DNA from: Nonomuraea montanisoli
GTDB taxonomy: Bacteria; Actinomycetota; Actinomycetes; Streptosporangiales; Streptosporangiaceae
NCBI RefSeq assembly: GCF_013363975.1
Contig: NZ_JABWGN010000003.1
Span: 186,001 to 250,000 of the forward strand
Length of the DNA: 64,000 nt
Direction: 5' to 3'
A program made the translations under genes and the position numbers. The notes beneath the pieces are model-generated. The model was not told where the DNA came from. It was given only the letters and a program-made list of their open reading frames with translations, and ran no database searches. Within the stretch, counting starts at the first letter, position 1. Each line of letters starts with the position of its first letter. This document shows, piece after piece, positions 16,956 through 25,323 of this stretch.

Positions 16956-18260
16956 CTACGTATCTCCCAGCAGGAAGGTGCCGTGCGGCTCGCCGTCGAC
17001 GGGCCGGCCGCGCAGCCACGTGGTGAGCACCGCGCCCCGCAGGGTGCGGCCGTGGTACGGGGTGACGGGGTTGCGGTGGTGGAGGGCGCGGGCGTCCACG
17101 GGGTTGGCCGCGTCCGGGTCGAAGGCCACCAGGTCGGCGTCGTTCCCGGGCTCGACGGCGCCCTTGCGCGGGATGCCGGCGATCGCGGCGGGGCGGGTGG
17201 ACATCCAGCGGGCCACGTCCGCCGGCCCGTACCCCCTGCGTGACGCCTCCGTCCACACGGCGGGCAGCCCGAGCTGGAGCGAGGCGACGCCGCCCCAGGC
17301 GGCGGCGAAATCGGGCACCTTGAGGTCGGCGGTGGACGGCGAGTGGTCGGAGACGACGCAGTCGAGGACGCCGCGCGCCAGGCCGTCCCAGAGCAGGTCG
17401 CGGTTGGCCCCGTCGCGGATCGGCGGGCAGCACTTGAAGCTCGTGTCGCCCTCCGGCACCTGCTCGGCCGCCAGCGTGAGGTAGTGGGGGCACGTCTCGG
17501 CCGTGACCGGCACGCCCCGGGCGCGGGCCTCCTCCAGCGGTTCGAGGCAGGCGGCGCTGGAGACGTGCAGGACGTGGACCCTGGCCCCGGTCTCCTCGGC
17601 CAGCCGGATCACCAGCTCGACGGCGCTGCGCTCGGCCGCGCCGGGCCGCGACTCCAGGAACTCCCGGTAGCTGGGCCCGGCCGGCTCGGCCAGCAGCGCC
17701 GGGTCCTCGGCGTGCACCACCAGGAGCCCGCCGAACCCGGCGATCTCCGCCATCGCCCGCCGCGCCTCCTCCGGCCGCAGCGGCGGGAACTCCTCCACCC
17801 CCGAGGGCGACAGGAAGCACTTGAAGCCGCGCACGCCGCGCTCGTGCAGCGGCCGCAGGTGCTCCACGTTGCCGGGCACGGCGCCGCCCCAGAACGCGGT
17901 GTCCACGTGGCAGCGGCCCTGCGCGGCGCGCAGCTTGGCGTCCAGGGCGTCGGGCGTGACGGTGGGCGGGACTGAGTTGAGCGGCATGTCCACGATCGTG
18001 GTGACGCCCCCGGCCGCCGCCGCCCGGGTCGCCGACGCGAACCCCTCCCAGTGGGCGCGGCCGGGCTCGTTCACGTGGACGTGGGTGTCGACCAGGCCGG
18101 GCAGGAGGGGCAGGGCGCGCAGGTCGACGTCCTCGGCGGTCTCCAGGGGCGCCTCGTAGGGGTGCAGGGCCGCGATCCGCCCGTCGCGCACGGCCACGGC
18201 GGCGGGCCGCTCGCCCTCGGGCGTGACCACCCGCCGCGACCGCACGACCAGATCGAACAT
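16956..18260 (-). CDS. allB: Allantoinase
   Basis: The 434-residue amidohydrolase opens the hydantoin ring of allantoin to allantoate. Metal ligands are readable: HVH in [13 protein letters not shown], the carboxylated Lys in [11 protein letters not shown], His in VLHVSSA and VVHAEDP, and Asp in VVSDHSPS. The frame extends seven codons upstream of the ATG at 18260, but GGGAGC sits right before that ATG, so I choose it. It lies between glycerate kinase and allantoicase in one minus-strand operon. Confidence 0.95.
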   Translation of the reverse strand: MFDLVVRSRRVVTPEGERPAAVAVRDGRIAALHPYEAPLETAEDVDLRALPLLPGLVDTHVHVNEPGRAHWEGFASATRAAAAGGVTTIVDMPLNSVPPTVTPDALDAKLRAAQGRCHVDTAFWGGAVPGNVEHLRPLHERGVRGFKCFLSPSGVEEFPPLRPEEARRAMAEIAGFGGLLVVHAEDPALLAEPAGPSYREFLESRPGAAERSAVELVIRLAEETGARVHVLHVSSAACLEPLEEARARGVPVTAETCPHYLTLAAEQVPEGDTSFKCCPPIRDGANRDLLWDGLARGVLDCVVSDHSPSTADLKVPDFAAAWGGVASLQLGLPAVWTEASRRGYGPADVARWMSTRPAAIAGIPRKGAVEPGNDADLVAFDPDAANPVDARALHHRNPVTPYHGRTLRGAVLTTWLRGRPVDGEPHGTFLLGDT

Positions 18261-18331
18261 GCCCGCTCCCTTCGTCTCCACGGGTGTGCGCCGACCCTGA
18301 CGCCGCGTCTCAGCCCTGTCTCAGCCGTGTC

Positions 18332-19507
18332 TCAGAGGCGGTCGGCGGCCAGGCGGGCCGCCAACCGCTCCAGGAGGGCGGCGGCGTCGGCCATGCAGCG
18401 CTCCGGGTCGGGCTCCAGGTCGGTCAGCGCGTACGCGGCCTCGATGCCCGCCGCCCGGAGCTCGTCGTCGGAGAGCGTGCGCCGGCCGCACACGGCGACC
18501 ACCGGGACGCCCGCCTTGGCCGCCGCCTGGGCGACCCCGATCGGGGCCTTGCCCCGCAGCGACTGCTCGTCCAGCGACCCCTCCCCCGTGATCACCAGCC
18601 GCGCGCCCCGCACCAGCTCGTTGAAGCCGAGCAGGTCGAGCAGGTAGTCGATCCCCGGGCGGATCTCCGCGCCGAGGAAGGCCAGTGCGGCGAAGCCGGC
18701 CCCGCCCGCCGCGCCGGCGCCGGGCGCGCCCGCGACGCCCATGGGGCGCGGCGTGCCGTCGTGCTCGACCGCGCCGACGAGCCCGTGCGTGCGGGTGGCC
18801 ACGGCGGCCAGCCTGGTCAGGGCCGCCTCCAGCAGCTTGACCTCGGCCGGGTTGGCGCCCTTCTGCGGCCCGTAGACGGCGGCGGCGCCGTGGGGGCCGA
18901 GGAGGGGGTTGTCCACGTCACTGGCCACCACGAACTCGATGCCCGAGACGTCGGCGAAGCCGCTGATGTCGATGCGGTCGAGGGCGGTGAGCGCCGCCCC
19001 GCCGGGCTCCAGCTCCTTGCCGTCCGCGTCGAGGAACCGCGCGCCGAGGGCCCGCGCCAGGCCCGCTCCCCCGTCGGTGGAGGCGCTGCCGCCCAGGCCG
19101 AGCACGATCCGCCGGGCGCCGCGGGCGACGGCGTCGGCGATCAGCTCGCCGGTGCCGTGGCTGGTGGCGGTGAGCGGCTCGTGCCCGCCGGGCAGGCGGC
19201 GCAGCCCGGACGCCTCGGACAGCTCGACCACGGCGGTCGGGCGGCCCTCGTCCGGCGGGCCGGAGGGGGTGCCGGTGGGGTGCCAGGCGTAGGAGGCCCG
19301 CACGGGCAGGCCGGTGGGTCCGCTCACCTCCAGCGTGACCCGGGTGAAGCCGCAGGCCACCACCGCGTCGACCGTGCCGTCGCCGCCGTCGGCCACCGGC
19401 AGCTCCACCGCCGGTACGCCCAGCCCCGCCGCCACCCTGGCGGCCACCTCCGCGGCCGTCAGCGACCCCTTGAACTTGTCCGGGGCGACAAGCACGTGCT
19501 CAACCAC
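18332..19507 (-). CDS. glxK: Glycerate kinase (GlxK/GarK type)
   Basis: The 391-residue class of glycerate kinase begins with VLVAPDKFKGSLTAAEVA and contains PVADGGDGTVDA, the VLGLGGSASTDGGAGLARALGA phosphate/substrate site and ITGEGSLDEQSLRGKAPIGVA. It phosphorylates D-glycerate to 2- or 3-phosphoglycerate. In an allantoin operon it completes the glyoxylate-to-glycerate branch, yet the two preceding enzymes (glyoxylate carboligase and tartronate semialdehyde reductase) are not in the window. GTG start at 19507. It sits between the 8-oxoguanine deaminase and allantoinase genes, 71 bases before allB. Confidence 0.93.
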   Translation of the reverse strand: MVEHVLVAPDKFKGSLTAAEVAARVAAGLGVPAVELPVADGGDGTVDAVVACGFTRVTLEVSGPTGLPVRASYAWHPTGTPSGPPDEGRPTAVVELSEASGLRRLPGGHEPLTATSHGTGELIADAVARGARRIVLGLGGSASTDGGAGLARALGARFLDADGKELEPGGAALTALDRIDISGFADVSGIEFVVASDVDNPLLGPHGAAAVYGPQKGANPAEVKLLEAALTRLAAVATRTHGLVGAVEHDGTPRPMGVAGAPGAGAAGGAGFAALAFLGAEIRPGIDYLLDLLGFNELVRGARLVITGEGSLDEQSLRGKAPIGVAQAAAKAGVPVVAVCGRRTLSDDELRAAGIEAAYALTDLEPDPERCMADAAALLERLAARLAADRL

Positions 19508-19641
19508 TGCGAACTCCCACGCGACGACGAACGTTGCCCGGCCACCCCGCCGCGTCCCGCGGGCGGGCGCGGCGTGCCGGCGTGGGACTCATCATCACAT
19601 CTCCCATGTCGGCGCCCCACGTCTCCCACCATGTCAGGGCG

Positions 19642-21018
19642 CTACGCGAGGTCCGCCCCGCGTTCCCGCGCCAGCCGCCTCAGGCGCCGCCCCGCCCGCA
19701 CCCCCGCCTCCCCGGCCACGTCCTGGGGGACGGTCCTCAGCTCGTCGTCCGCCACGACGGTCTCCCCGCCCACGAGCAGGAGGGCCAGCGGCGGCTGCGC
19801 GGAGGCCAGCACCAGGGCGCACACCGGGTCGTTCACCGCCGCGGCGAACGGCCCGTCCACCCGCCACAGCGCGATGTCGGCCAGCTTGCCCGGCTCCAGC
19901 GTGCCGAGCTCGCGTTCGCGGCCGAGGTTGCGGGCCCCGCCGAGCGTGGCGAGCTCCAGCGCCTGGCGGGCGGTGAGCGCCGTGGGCCCGTTCACCGCCC
20001 GCTGGAACAGCAGGGCCTGCCGCATCTCCCCGGCCAGCCCGGTCAGCTCGGCGGAGGCGCTGCCGTCCACGCCGAGACCGACGTTGGCGCCGCGCCGCAG
20101 CATCTCGGACACCCGGGCGACGCCCGCGCCGAGCCGCCCGTTGGACGACGGGCAGTGCGCGGTGCCGGTGCCGGTCGCGGCGAACCGGCCGATGTCGGCG
20201 TCGTTCAGATGCACGGCGTGCGCCACCCACACGTCGTCGCCGAGCCAGCCGAGCTCCTCCATGTACTCGACCGGCCGCACGCCCGTCTGCTTCAGGCAGA
20301 GCTCCTCCTCGTCCAGCGTCTCGGCCAGGTGGGTGTGCAGGCGCACGCCCTTGGACCTGGCCAGCTCCGCCGCGCCGGTCATGAGGTCGGAGCTGACGGA
20401 GAACGGCGAGCACGGCGCGACCGCGACGCGCAGCTTCGAGGAGAACGACGGGTCGTGGTAGGCGTCGACGGCCTCCGCGGTGGCGTCGAGGATGGCCTCC
20501 AGCGGCTCGACCACCTCGTCGGGCGGCAGCCCGCCCCTCGACCGGCCGCGGTCCATGGAGCCGCGCGACGGGTGGAAGCGCAGCCCGACCGCGCGGGCTG
20601 CCTCGATCTCGGCGGCCAGCAGGTCGCCCCGGCCCCGGGGGAAGAGGTAGTGGTGGTCGCTGGAGGTCGTGCAGCCCGACAGGGCGAGGTGCCCGAGTCC
20701 GGCCGTGGCGGCGCCGTGGACGACCTCGGCGTCCATGGCCGCCCACACGGGGTAGAGCGCCACCAGCCACTCGAACAGCGTCGCGTCCTGGGCCAGCCCC
20801 TGCGAGGCCCACTGGTACAGGTGGTGGTGCGTGTTGACGAGCCCGGGTGTGGCCAGGCAGCCGGAGCCGTCGACGCGGGTCGCGCCGGGCGCGTCGGGGA
20901 CCTCGCTCATGGGGCCGACGGCGGCGATCCGGTCGCCGTCCACCAGGACGTACCCGGAGCTGACCTCGGGCCCGGCGACGGGGGCGACGCAGGCGTTCTC
21001 GATGAGCAGCCCGCTCAC
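19642..21018 (-). CDS. 8-oxoguanine deaminase-type amidohydrolase
   Basis: The 458-residue protein has the cytosine/guanine deaminase subset of the amidohydrolase barrel: GLVNTHHHLYQWASQG (HxH metal site), RLHTHLAETLDEEE, WVAHAVHLNDADI, GTGTAHCPSSNGRLG and VGLGVDGSASAEL (catalytic Asp). It most resembles 8-oxoguanine deaminase, which yields urate plus ammonia, and so feeds directly into the urate oxidase encoded two genes upstream. Guanine deaminase or a triazine hydrolase are alternatives, but the neighbourhood favours 8-oxoguanine. GTG start overlaps the stop of the iron-sulfur subunit (GTGA), so the genes are coupled. Confidence 0.88.
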   Translation of the reverse strand: MSGLLIENACVAPVAGPEVSSGYVLVDGDRIAAVGPMSEVPDAPGATRVDGSGCLATPGLVNTHHHLYQWASQGLAQDATLFEWLVALYPVWAAMDAEVVHGAATAGLGHLALSGCTTSSDHHYLFPRGRGDLLAAEIEAARAVGLRFHPSRGSMDRGRSRGGLPPDEVVEPLEAILDATAEAVDAYHDPSFSSKLRVAVAPCSPFSVSSDLMTGAAELARSKGVRLHTHLAETLDEEELCLKQTGVRPVEYMEELGWLGDDVWVAHAVHLNDADIGRFAATGTGTAHCPSSNGRLGAGVARVSEMLRRGANVGLGVDGSASAELTGLAGEMRQALLFQRAVNGPTALTARQALELATLGGARNLGRERELGTLEPGKLADIALWRVDGPFAAAVNDPVCALVLASAQPPLALLLVGGETVVADDELRTVPQDVAGEAGVRAGRRLRRLARERGADLA

Positions 21019-21512
21019 GCGCCCGCCTCTCCCCGCGCCCGCGCCGGGTCCGCCTTGCGTTCCGCCGCGAGGCGGACGGCGTCGAGGATCTTCTCGTAGC
21101 CGGTGCAGCGGCACAGGTTGCCCGCCAGGGCCTCGCGGATCTCCGCGTCGGAGGGCCGCGCGACACGGCTCAGCAGGTCGTGCGCCTGCACGAGCAGCCC
21201 GGGCGTGCAGAAGCCGCACTGGACGGCCCCGCACTCCATGAACGCCTCCTGGACCGGGTCCAGCCGCCCGCCCTCGGCCAGCCCCTCGACGGTGCGCACG
21301 CGGCGGCCCTGGGCCTGTCCGGCGGCGACCAGGCAGGCGCAGACCGGCGTGCCGTCGAGGTAGACCGTGCAGGAGCCGCACTCGCCCTGCTCGCAGGCGT
21401 TCTTGGAGCCGGGCAGGCCCAGCCGCTCGCGCAGCACGTACAGCAGGCTCTCGCCCTCCCAGACGTCGTCGGCGCTCTCCTCGCGGCCGTTGACGGTGAA
21501 CGTGACGCGCAT
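21015..21512 (-). CDS. Xanthine dehydrogenase-type [2Fe-2S] subunit
   Basis: The 165-residue small subunit of the molybdenum hydroxylase family. The N-terminal plant-type ferredoxin cluster is bound by CEQGECGSC plus the Cys pair in TPVCACL; the C-terminal helical domain binds the second cluster with CGAVQCGFC and CRCTGYE. It carries electrons from the molybdenum centre to FAD. It is translationally coupled both ways (ATGA with the FAD subunit, GTGA with the deaminase). The large molybdopterin subunit that should complete the enzyme is not adjacent. Confidence 0.92.
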   Translation of the reverse strand: MRVTFTVNGREESADDVWEGESLLYVLRERLGLPGSKNACEQGECGSCTVYLDGTPVCACLVAAGQAQGRRVRTVEGLAEGGRLDPVQEAFMECGAVQCGFCTPGLLVQAHDLLSRVARPSDAEIREALAGNLCRCTGYEKILDAVRLAAERKADPARARGEAGA

Positions 21513-22396
21513 CAGGCGGCCCTCCTTCCCCGGTGGTCGTCCCAGGCCCAGGTCAGCGTGCGGCGGGCCATCACGGCGACGGCGTGCCTGCGGTAGGCGG
21601 CGGTGCCGCGCACGTCGTCGATCGGCGCGGCGGCGGCCGCGCACAGCTCGCCGAACCGCCGCAGGAGCCCGGCGTCGAGGGCGGCGTCCCAGTCGAGGTC
21701 GAGGGCGGCGTCCCAGTCGAGCTCGCGGCTCAGGAAGTCCTCGGCCTCCAGCGCCCGCAGCGGCGTGGGCGCGGCCGAGCCGATGCCGGTGCCCACCCGC
21801 CGCTCCTCCGGGTGCAGCGCCAGCGCGAACGAGCAGACCGCGATGACCATGGCGTTGCGGGTGCCGACCTTGGAGAAGTACTGCGGCCCGGCGGCCACCG
21901 GGATCCGCACGGCCCGGATCAGCTCGTCCGGCTCGAGCGCGGGCCGTTTGACGCCCAGGTAGAAGGCGTGCGCCGGGATCGTCCTGAGGCCCCGCTCGCG
22001 CGACTCGACCTCGACGGCGGCGCCGGCGGCCAGCAGCGGCGGGTGGCTGTCGCCCGCGGGCGAGGCCGCGCCCAGGTTGCCGCCGACCGTGCCGCGGTTG
22101 CGGATCTGCGGCGAGCCGACGGTCCGCGACGCCTGCGCCAGTCCCGGCAGCGCGCCGCCCAGCTCGTCGATCACGGTCGCGTACGTCACGCCCGCGCCGA
22201 GCCGGCACACGCCGCCGGTCACGGACCACTCCCGCAGCTCCGCCACCCCGGTCAGGTCCAGCAGCGCCTCGGGCCTGCGCACGTCGAAGTTGATCTCGAC
22301 CATCACGTCGGTGCCGCCCTGCAGGGGCAGGGCGCCGGGCCGCTCGGCCCGGGCGGCCAGCGCCTCCTGCCACGTCGTCGGGCGCAAGAAGTCCAT
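21512..22396 (-). CDS. Xanthine dehydrogenase-type FAD-binding subunit
   Basis: The 294-residue medium subunit begins MDFLRPTTWQEAL and has the two FAD loops LPLQGGTDVMVEI and QIRNRGTVGGNLGAASPAGDS, then the CO-dehydrogenase-flavoprotein C-terminal domain. A 24-base duplication gives the repeated segment LDWDAALDLDWDAALD near residue 228. The ATG lies two bases after the urate oxidase stop. Together with the [2Fe-2S] subunit it forms two thirds of a xanthine (or hypoxanthine) dehydrogenase. Confidence 0.92.
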   Translation of the reverse strand: MDFLRPTTWQEALAARAERPGALPLQGGTDVMVEINFDVRRPEALLDLTGVAELREWSVTGGVCRLGAGVTYATVIDELGGALPGLAQASRTVGSPQIRNRGTVGGNLGAASPAGDSHPPLLAAGAAVEVESRERGLRTIPAHAFYLGVKRPALEPDELIRAVRIPVAAGPQYFSKVGTRNAMVIAVCSFALALHPEERRVGTGIGSAAPTPLRALEAEDFLSRELDWDAALDLDWDAALDAGLLRRFGELCAAAAAPIDDVRGTAAYRRHAVAVMARRTLTWAWDDHRGRRAA

Positions 22397-22398
22397 CG

Positions 22399-23265
22399 CT
22401 ACTCCCAGGCGAATCCGGGGCCGGGCGCGTCGTCCCGCAGCACGGCGCCCTCGATGAGGCCGTAGGGGCGGTCGGCGGCGTTGAAGACCTCGTTGTCGTT
22501 GTCGAGGCCGAACGGCGACAGGTCCACGGCGACGTGGTGCCGGTTCGGCAGCACCAGCCTGACCTCGCAGATCTCGGGGCAGTCCGCCAGGGCGCGCTCG
22601 CCCATCGCGTACAGGGTCTGCTGGAGCGAGAGGCTGTGCGTCCCGGCGAACGCCTCCACCAGGCGCTCGCGCACGCGGGCGTAGGAGTCGCCGTAGGAGG
22701 GGGTGTCGCCGGCGTGCCGCCACCGGGCGTGGACGGCGGTGGCCAGCACGCGGTCGGTGGCGGGCGGCAGCGTGGTGTACTCGTCCACCGCGTAGCCGTG
22801 GAACTCCGAGCCCGTCGTGTTGAGCAGGACGAGGTCCTTCAGCCCCGACACGACGCTGACGCGGCCGTCGCGGTCGTGGTGGACGACGCAGGTGCGCACC
22901 TCGCCGCCCCGGCGCGTGAACGAGTGGCCGGTGACGGGGACCCGGTCCCAGGCGTACTCCTCGATCTCCACCCGGGCGTGGTGGACGGCCGGCTGGGAGG
23001 TGGTGAAGTGGCGGGCCAGCAGCAGCGCGAAGTCCTCGATCTGGTCCACCCCGTGCTTCCTGGCGAAGGCGTACACGGTGTTCTTCTGCGTGTCGGTGGG
23101 CAGCACGGCGGTGTTGTCGCCGGTCAGGTGGACGGCCTCCATGGCGCCCGACAGGGAGGTGCTGACGTTGAGGTCCTTGAGGTGGTGGGTCTCGCCGTCC
23201 CTGGTGACGCGGACGAGCCTGGTCTCCGCCTTGCCGTAGCGGTTGGGCCCCAGGATGATCGCCAT
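22399..23265 (-). CDS. pucL: Urate oxidase (uricase)
   Basis: The 288-residue, cofactor-free enzyme oxidises urate to 5-hydroxyisourate. Both T-fold halves are present: NRYGKAETRLVRV with the catalytic Lys, VLPTDTQKNTVYAFARKHG with the catalytic Thr, then SGLKDLVLLNTTGSEFHGY, SLQQTLYAMGERAL and VRLVLPNRHHVAVDLSPFGL. The length is typical for an actinobacterial uricase. It lacks the C-terminal peroxisomal signal and the decarboxylase fusion of Bacillus PucL. The ATG follows the hiuH TAG with no gap. Confidence 0.96.
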   Translation of the reverse strand: MAIILGPNRYGKAETRLVRVTRDGETHHLKDLNVSTSLSGAMEAVHLTGDNTAVLPTDTQKNTVYAFARKHGVDQIEDFALLLARHFTTSQPAVHHARVEIEEYAWDRVPVTGHSFTRRGGEVRTCVVHHDRDGRVSVVSGLKDLVLLNTTGSEFHGYAVDEYTTLPPATDRVLATAVHARWRHAGDTPSYGDSYARVRERLVEAFAGTHSLSLQQTLYAMGERALADCPEICEVRLVLPNRHHVAVDLSPFGLDNDNEVFNAADRPYGLIEGAVLRDDAPGPGFAWE

Positions 23266-23565
23266 CTAGCTCCCTCGGTAGGTGGAGTACGCGTACGGGC
23301 TGAGCAGCAGCGGCACGTGGTGGTGCGCCGAGGGGTCGGTGACGGTGAAGGCGACGACGACCTCCGGGTAGAAGGTGTCGGCCAGGTAGCCGCCGGTGTC
23401 GAAGACGACGCGGTTGACGCCGGCCCCGGGGGTCCAGCCCTTGAGGCGGCCGTCCTCGTCGGTGCGGCCCTCGCCCAGCACCCGGCCGTCGTGCTCCAGC
23501 CGGACGAGCAGCCCGGCGGCGGGCCGGCCGGTGACCGCGTCGAGGACGTGGGTGGAGAAGCTCAT
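23266..23565 (-). CDS. hiuH: 5-Hydroxyisourate hydrolase (transthyretin-like)
   Basis: The 99-residue transthyretin-related protein opens with STHVLDAVTGRPAAGL and ends in the diagnostic YRGS tetrapeptide, with a central Arg in the strand GVNRVVFDTG. As a tetramer it converts 5-hydroxyisourate to OHCU. It stands between uraD (25 bases upstream) and uricase (zero spacing), matching the order of the three urate-to-allantoin steps. Confidence 0.96.
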   Translation of the reverse strand: MSFSTHVLDAVTGRPAAGLLVRLEHDGRVLGEGRTDEDGRLKGWTPGAGVNRVVFDTGGYLADTFYPEVVVAFTVTDPSAHHHVPLLLSPYAYSTYRGS

Positions 23566-23590
23566 CGGGTCGTCCCTCCCGTCAGGAGAC

Positions 23591-24100
23591 TCATGGCGTC
23601 TCCCCCAGCAGCTTGCGGATCCGCAGGCGGGTGATCTTCGCCAGCTCGCCGCGGACGACGGCCCGCTCGTCCTCCGGGTCGTTGCCCAGGCGTCCGCGCA
23701 GCCGGGCCAGCAGCTCGGCGCCGCTCAGGCCGGCGGCGCAGACCAGGTAGACGTGGCCGAAACGGTCCTCGTAGGCGCGGTTGCCCTCGGCGAGCTCCCG
23801 CCGCGTCCCCTCCTCGACCCCGGCCTGCTCCTGGCGCGACCAGGCGGCCTCCCGGCCCGCGCCCTCCGGGCGCTCGCCGATGCGCGGGTGGGCCGCCAGC
23901 GCCTCCAGCACGTCCGGCCAGTCCAGCCCGCGCACGGCGGCCCCGGCCGCCTCCAGGAGCCGTTCCGGGTCCTCGTACGGGCGGCCGGCGGCGACGGCCG
24001 CGGCGAACGCGCGGGACGCGCAGCAGGTCAGCAGCAGCCGCCGCGCCTCGGCGTCCGGCGCCGCGTCGAACCGGGCCAGCGCGGTGAGCGTCTCGGGCAT
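23591..24100 (-). CDS. uraD: OHCU decarboxylase
   Basis: The 169-residue all-alpha protein decarboxylates 2-oxo-4-hydroxy-4-carboxy-5-ureidoimidazoline to S-allantoin. Conserved pieces: CCASRAFAAAVAAGRPYEDPERLL, ALAAHPRIGERP (catalytic His) and WSRQEQAGVEEG, ending with ITRLRIRKLLGETP. The open frame continues 52 codons upstream, but that part is not conserved-looking and would run into the nfo promoter; the ATG at 24100 fits the family start. First gene of the nine-gene purine catabolic operon that ends at allantoicase. Confidence 0.93.
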   Translation of the reverse strand: MPETLTALARFDAAPDAEARRLLLTCCASRAFAAAVAAGRPYEDPERLLEAAGAAVRGLDWPDVLEALAAHPRIGERPEGAGREAAWSRQEQAGVEEGTRRELAEGNRAYEDRFGHVYLVCAAGLSGAELLARLRGRLGNDPEDERAVVRGELAKITRLRIRKLLGETP

Positions 24101-24231
24101 GCCAGCAGTACACACATGCCCCTCATTCCCGGTCCATCCCCGAGAACTCCGAACCGCGCCACCCGTTGGCCAGCTCTTTTCGTGGCATGCTCCAAGGCGT
24201 GTGCGCGGCGGGAACGGTCGGCCGTCCCGCC

Positions 24232-24237
24232 TAAACT
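24232..24237 (+). promoter_or_regulatory. -10 element TAAACT of nfo
   Basis: TAAACT ends ten bases before the nfo ATG, so the 5' leader is a few bases at most; GGGGGC could still act as a weak ribosome-binding site. The 146-base gap is shared with the divergent purine operon, whose own promoter I cannot pick out. Confidence 0.4.
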
Positions 24238-24246
24238 GGGGGCACC

Positions 24247-25089
24247 ATGACCTCACGCTCTCTCATCGGCGGGCACGTCTCCGTCACCGGCGGCCTGGCC
24301 AAGGGCGGCCTCGCCTACATGGCCGACATCGGCGCCGAGATGATCCAGGTGTTCGTCACCAACCCCCGCGGCTGGGCGCTGGCCGAGGGCAGGCCCGACC
24401 AGGACGCCAAGCTGGCCGAGTCGGGCGTCGACACCTTCGTGCACGTGCCGTACCTCGTGAACTTCGGCTCGCCCAACCCCGAGACGCTGGCCAACTCGAT
24501 CGCGGTCCTGCGCCACACGCTGCGGCGCGGCGCGGCGATCGGCGCCAAGGGGGTCGTGGTCCACACCGGCTCGGCGGTGTCGCAGCCGCGCGACGACGCC
24601 ATGAGCCAGCTCCACGAGCACCTGCTGCCGCTGCTGGACGAGATCCCCGACGGCGGGCCCGACGTGCTGCTGGAGCCGATGGCCGGGCAGGGCGCGATGC
24701 TGTGCGCCACGGTCCAGGACATCGAGCCGTACCTCGCGGCGCTCGACTGGCACCCGCGGGCCGGGATCTGCCTCGACACCTGCCACGCCTTCGCCGCCGG
24801 CCACGACCTCACCGGCGAGGAGGAGCTGCGGGAGACGTTCGACCTGCTGCACAAGCTGGCCGAGGGGCGGCTCAAGCTGATCCACGCCAACGACTCCAAG
24901 GACGCGTGCGGCTCCAAGAAGGACCGCCACGAGAACATCGGGGCCGGGCTGATCGGCAGCGCGCCGTTCGCCGCGCTGATGCGCCATCCGGCGGTGGCCG
25001 GCGTGCCGATCTGCATCGAGACCCCGGGCAAGGCCGACAAGCACCGGGCCGACATCGAGCTGCTGAAGAGCCTGCGCGACGGCGGCTGA
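24247..25089 (+). CDS. nfo: Deoxyribonuclease IV (AP endonuclease)
   Basis: The 280-residue AP endonuclease 2 barrel has the metal-site signatures: IGGHVSVTGGLAKG at the N-terminus, VVHTGSAV, VLLEPMAGQG, GICLDTCHAFAAGHDL and the HANDSKDACGSKKDRHENIGAGLIG block, with the final Glu in ICIETPGK. It cleaves abasic sites and oxidised bases in DNA. Its neighbour on the other strand handles 8-oxoguanine and urate, a loose oxidative-damage association. The stop codon is followed after 20 bases by a strongly folded element. Confidence 0.95.
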   Translation: MTSRSLIGGHVSVTGGLAKGGLAYMADIGAEMIQVFVTNPRGWALAEGRPDQDAKLAESGVDTFVHVPYLVNFGSPNPETLANSIAVLRHTLRRGAAIGAKGVVVHTGSAVSQPRDDAMSQLHEHLLPLLDEIPDGGPDVLLEPMAGQGAMLCATVQDIEPYLAALDWHPRAGICLDTCHAFAAGHDLTGEEELRETFDLLHKLAEGRLKLIHANDSKDACGSKKDRHENIGAGLIGSAPFAALMRHPAVAGVPICIETPGKADKHRADIELLKSLRDGG

Positions 25090-25109
25090 TCCTCCTGGGG
25101 CCGAGGGCT

Positions 25110-25199
25110 CGTGTGGGGCGCCCGCTAGCGCGATCCAGCGCCCCCGATTGGCGGATCGCGGCCAGAGGCTCGCGGCCCCCTGGCGGGCGCCCCTACACG
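25110..25199 (+). ncRNA. Three-way-junction-like structured element after nfo
   Basis: A 16-bp closing stem (25110-25125 with 25183-25199, one bulged T) encloses two further hairpins: 25129-25136 with 25153-25160 (perfect 8 bp) and CCAG/CTGG near 25162-25183. It could be the nfo 3' end or terminator, or an independent RNA; no U-tract follows. Direction is assumed from nfo. Confidence 0.4.
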
Positions 25200-25200
25200 T

Positions 25201-25323
25201 GGCCGGCGGACGGGCCCTACCCCCCGGCAAGGGCCCGGCGGCCGTGGTGACCTCGACGGTCACCGGTGGATCCGGCGCATCAGGCGTGCGGTGAGCCCCC
25301 CGGCTCGTCCCCCGATGCGCCGG
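25201..25323 (+). ncRNA. Candidate 6C RNA (two C6-loop hairpins)
   Basis: 6C RNAs of actinobacteria are defined by two stem-loops that each expose six or more cytosines. Here hairpin 1 pairs CGGGCCC (25211-25217) with GGGCCCG (25231-25237) and its loop holds CCCCCC at 25220-25225. Hairpin 3 pairs CCGGCGCATC (25272-25281) with GATGCGCCGG (25314-25323), a perfect 10 bp, and its interior holds CCCCCC at 25296-25301. Between them is a perfect 7-bp hairpin (25246-25252 with 25258-25264). The C-runs fix the strand as plus. I had no covariance model to test it, so the exact ends are uncertain. Confidence 0.55.
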
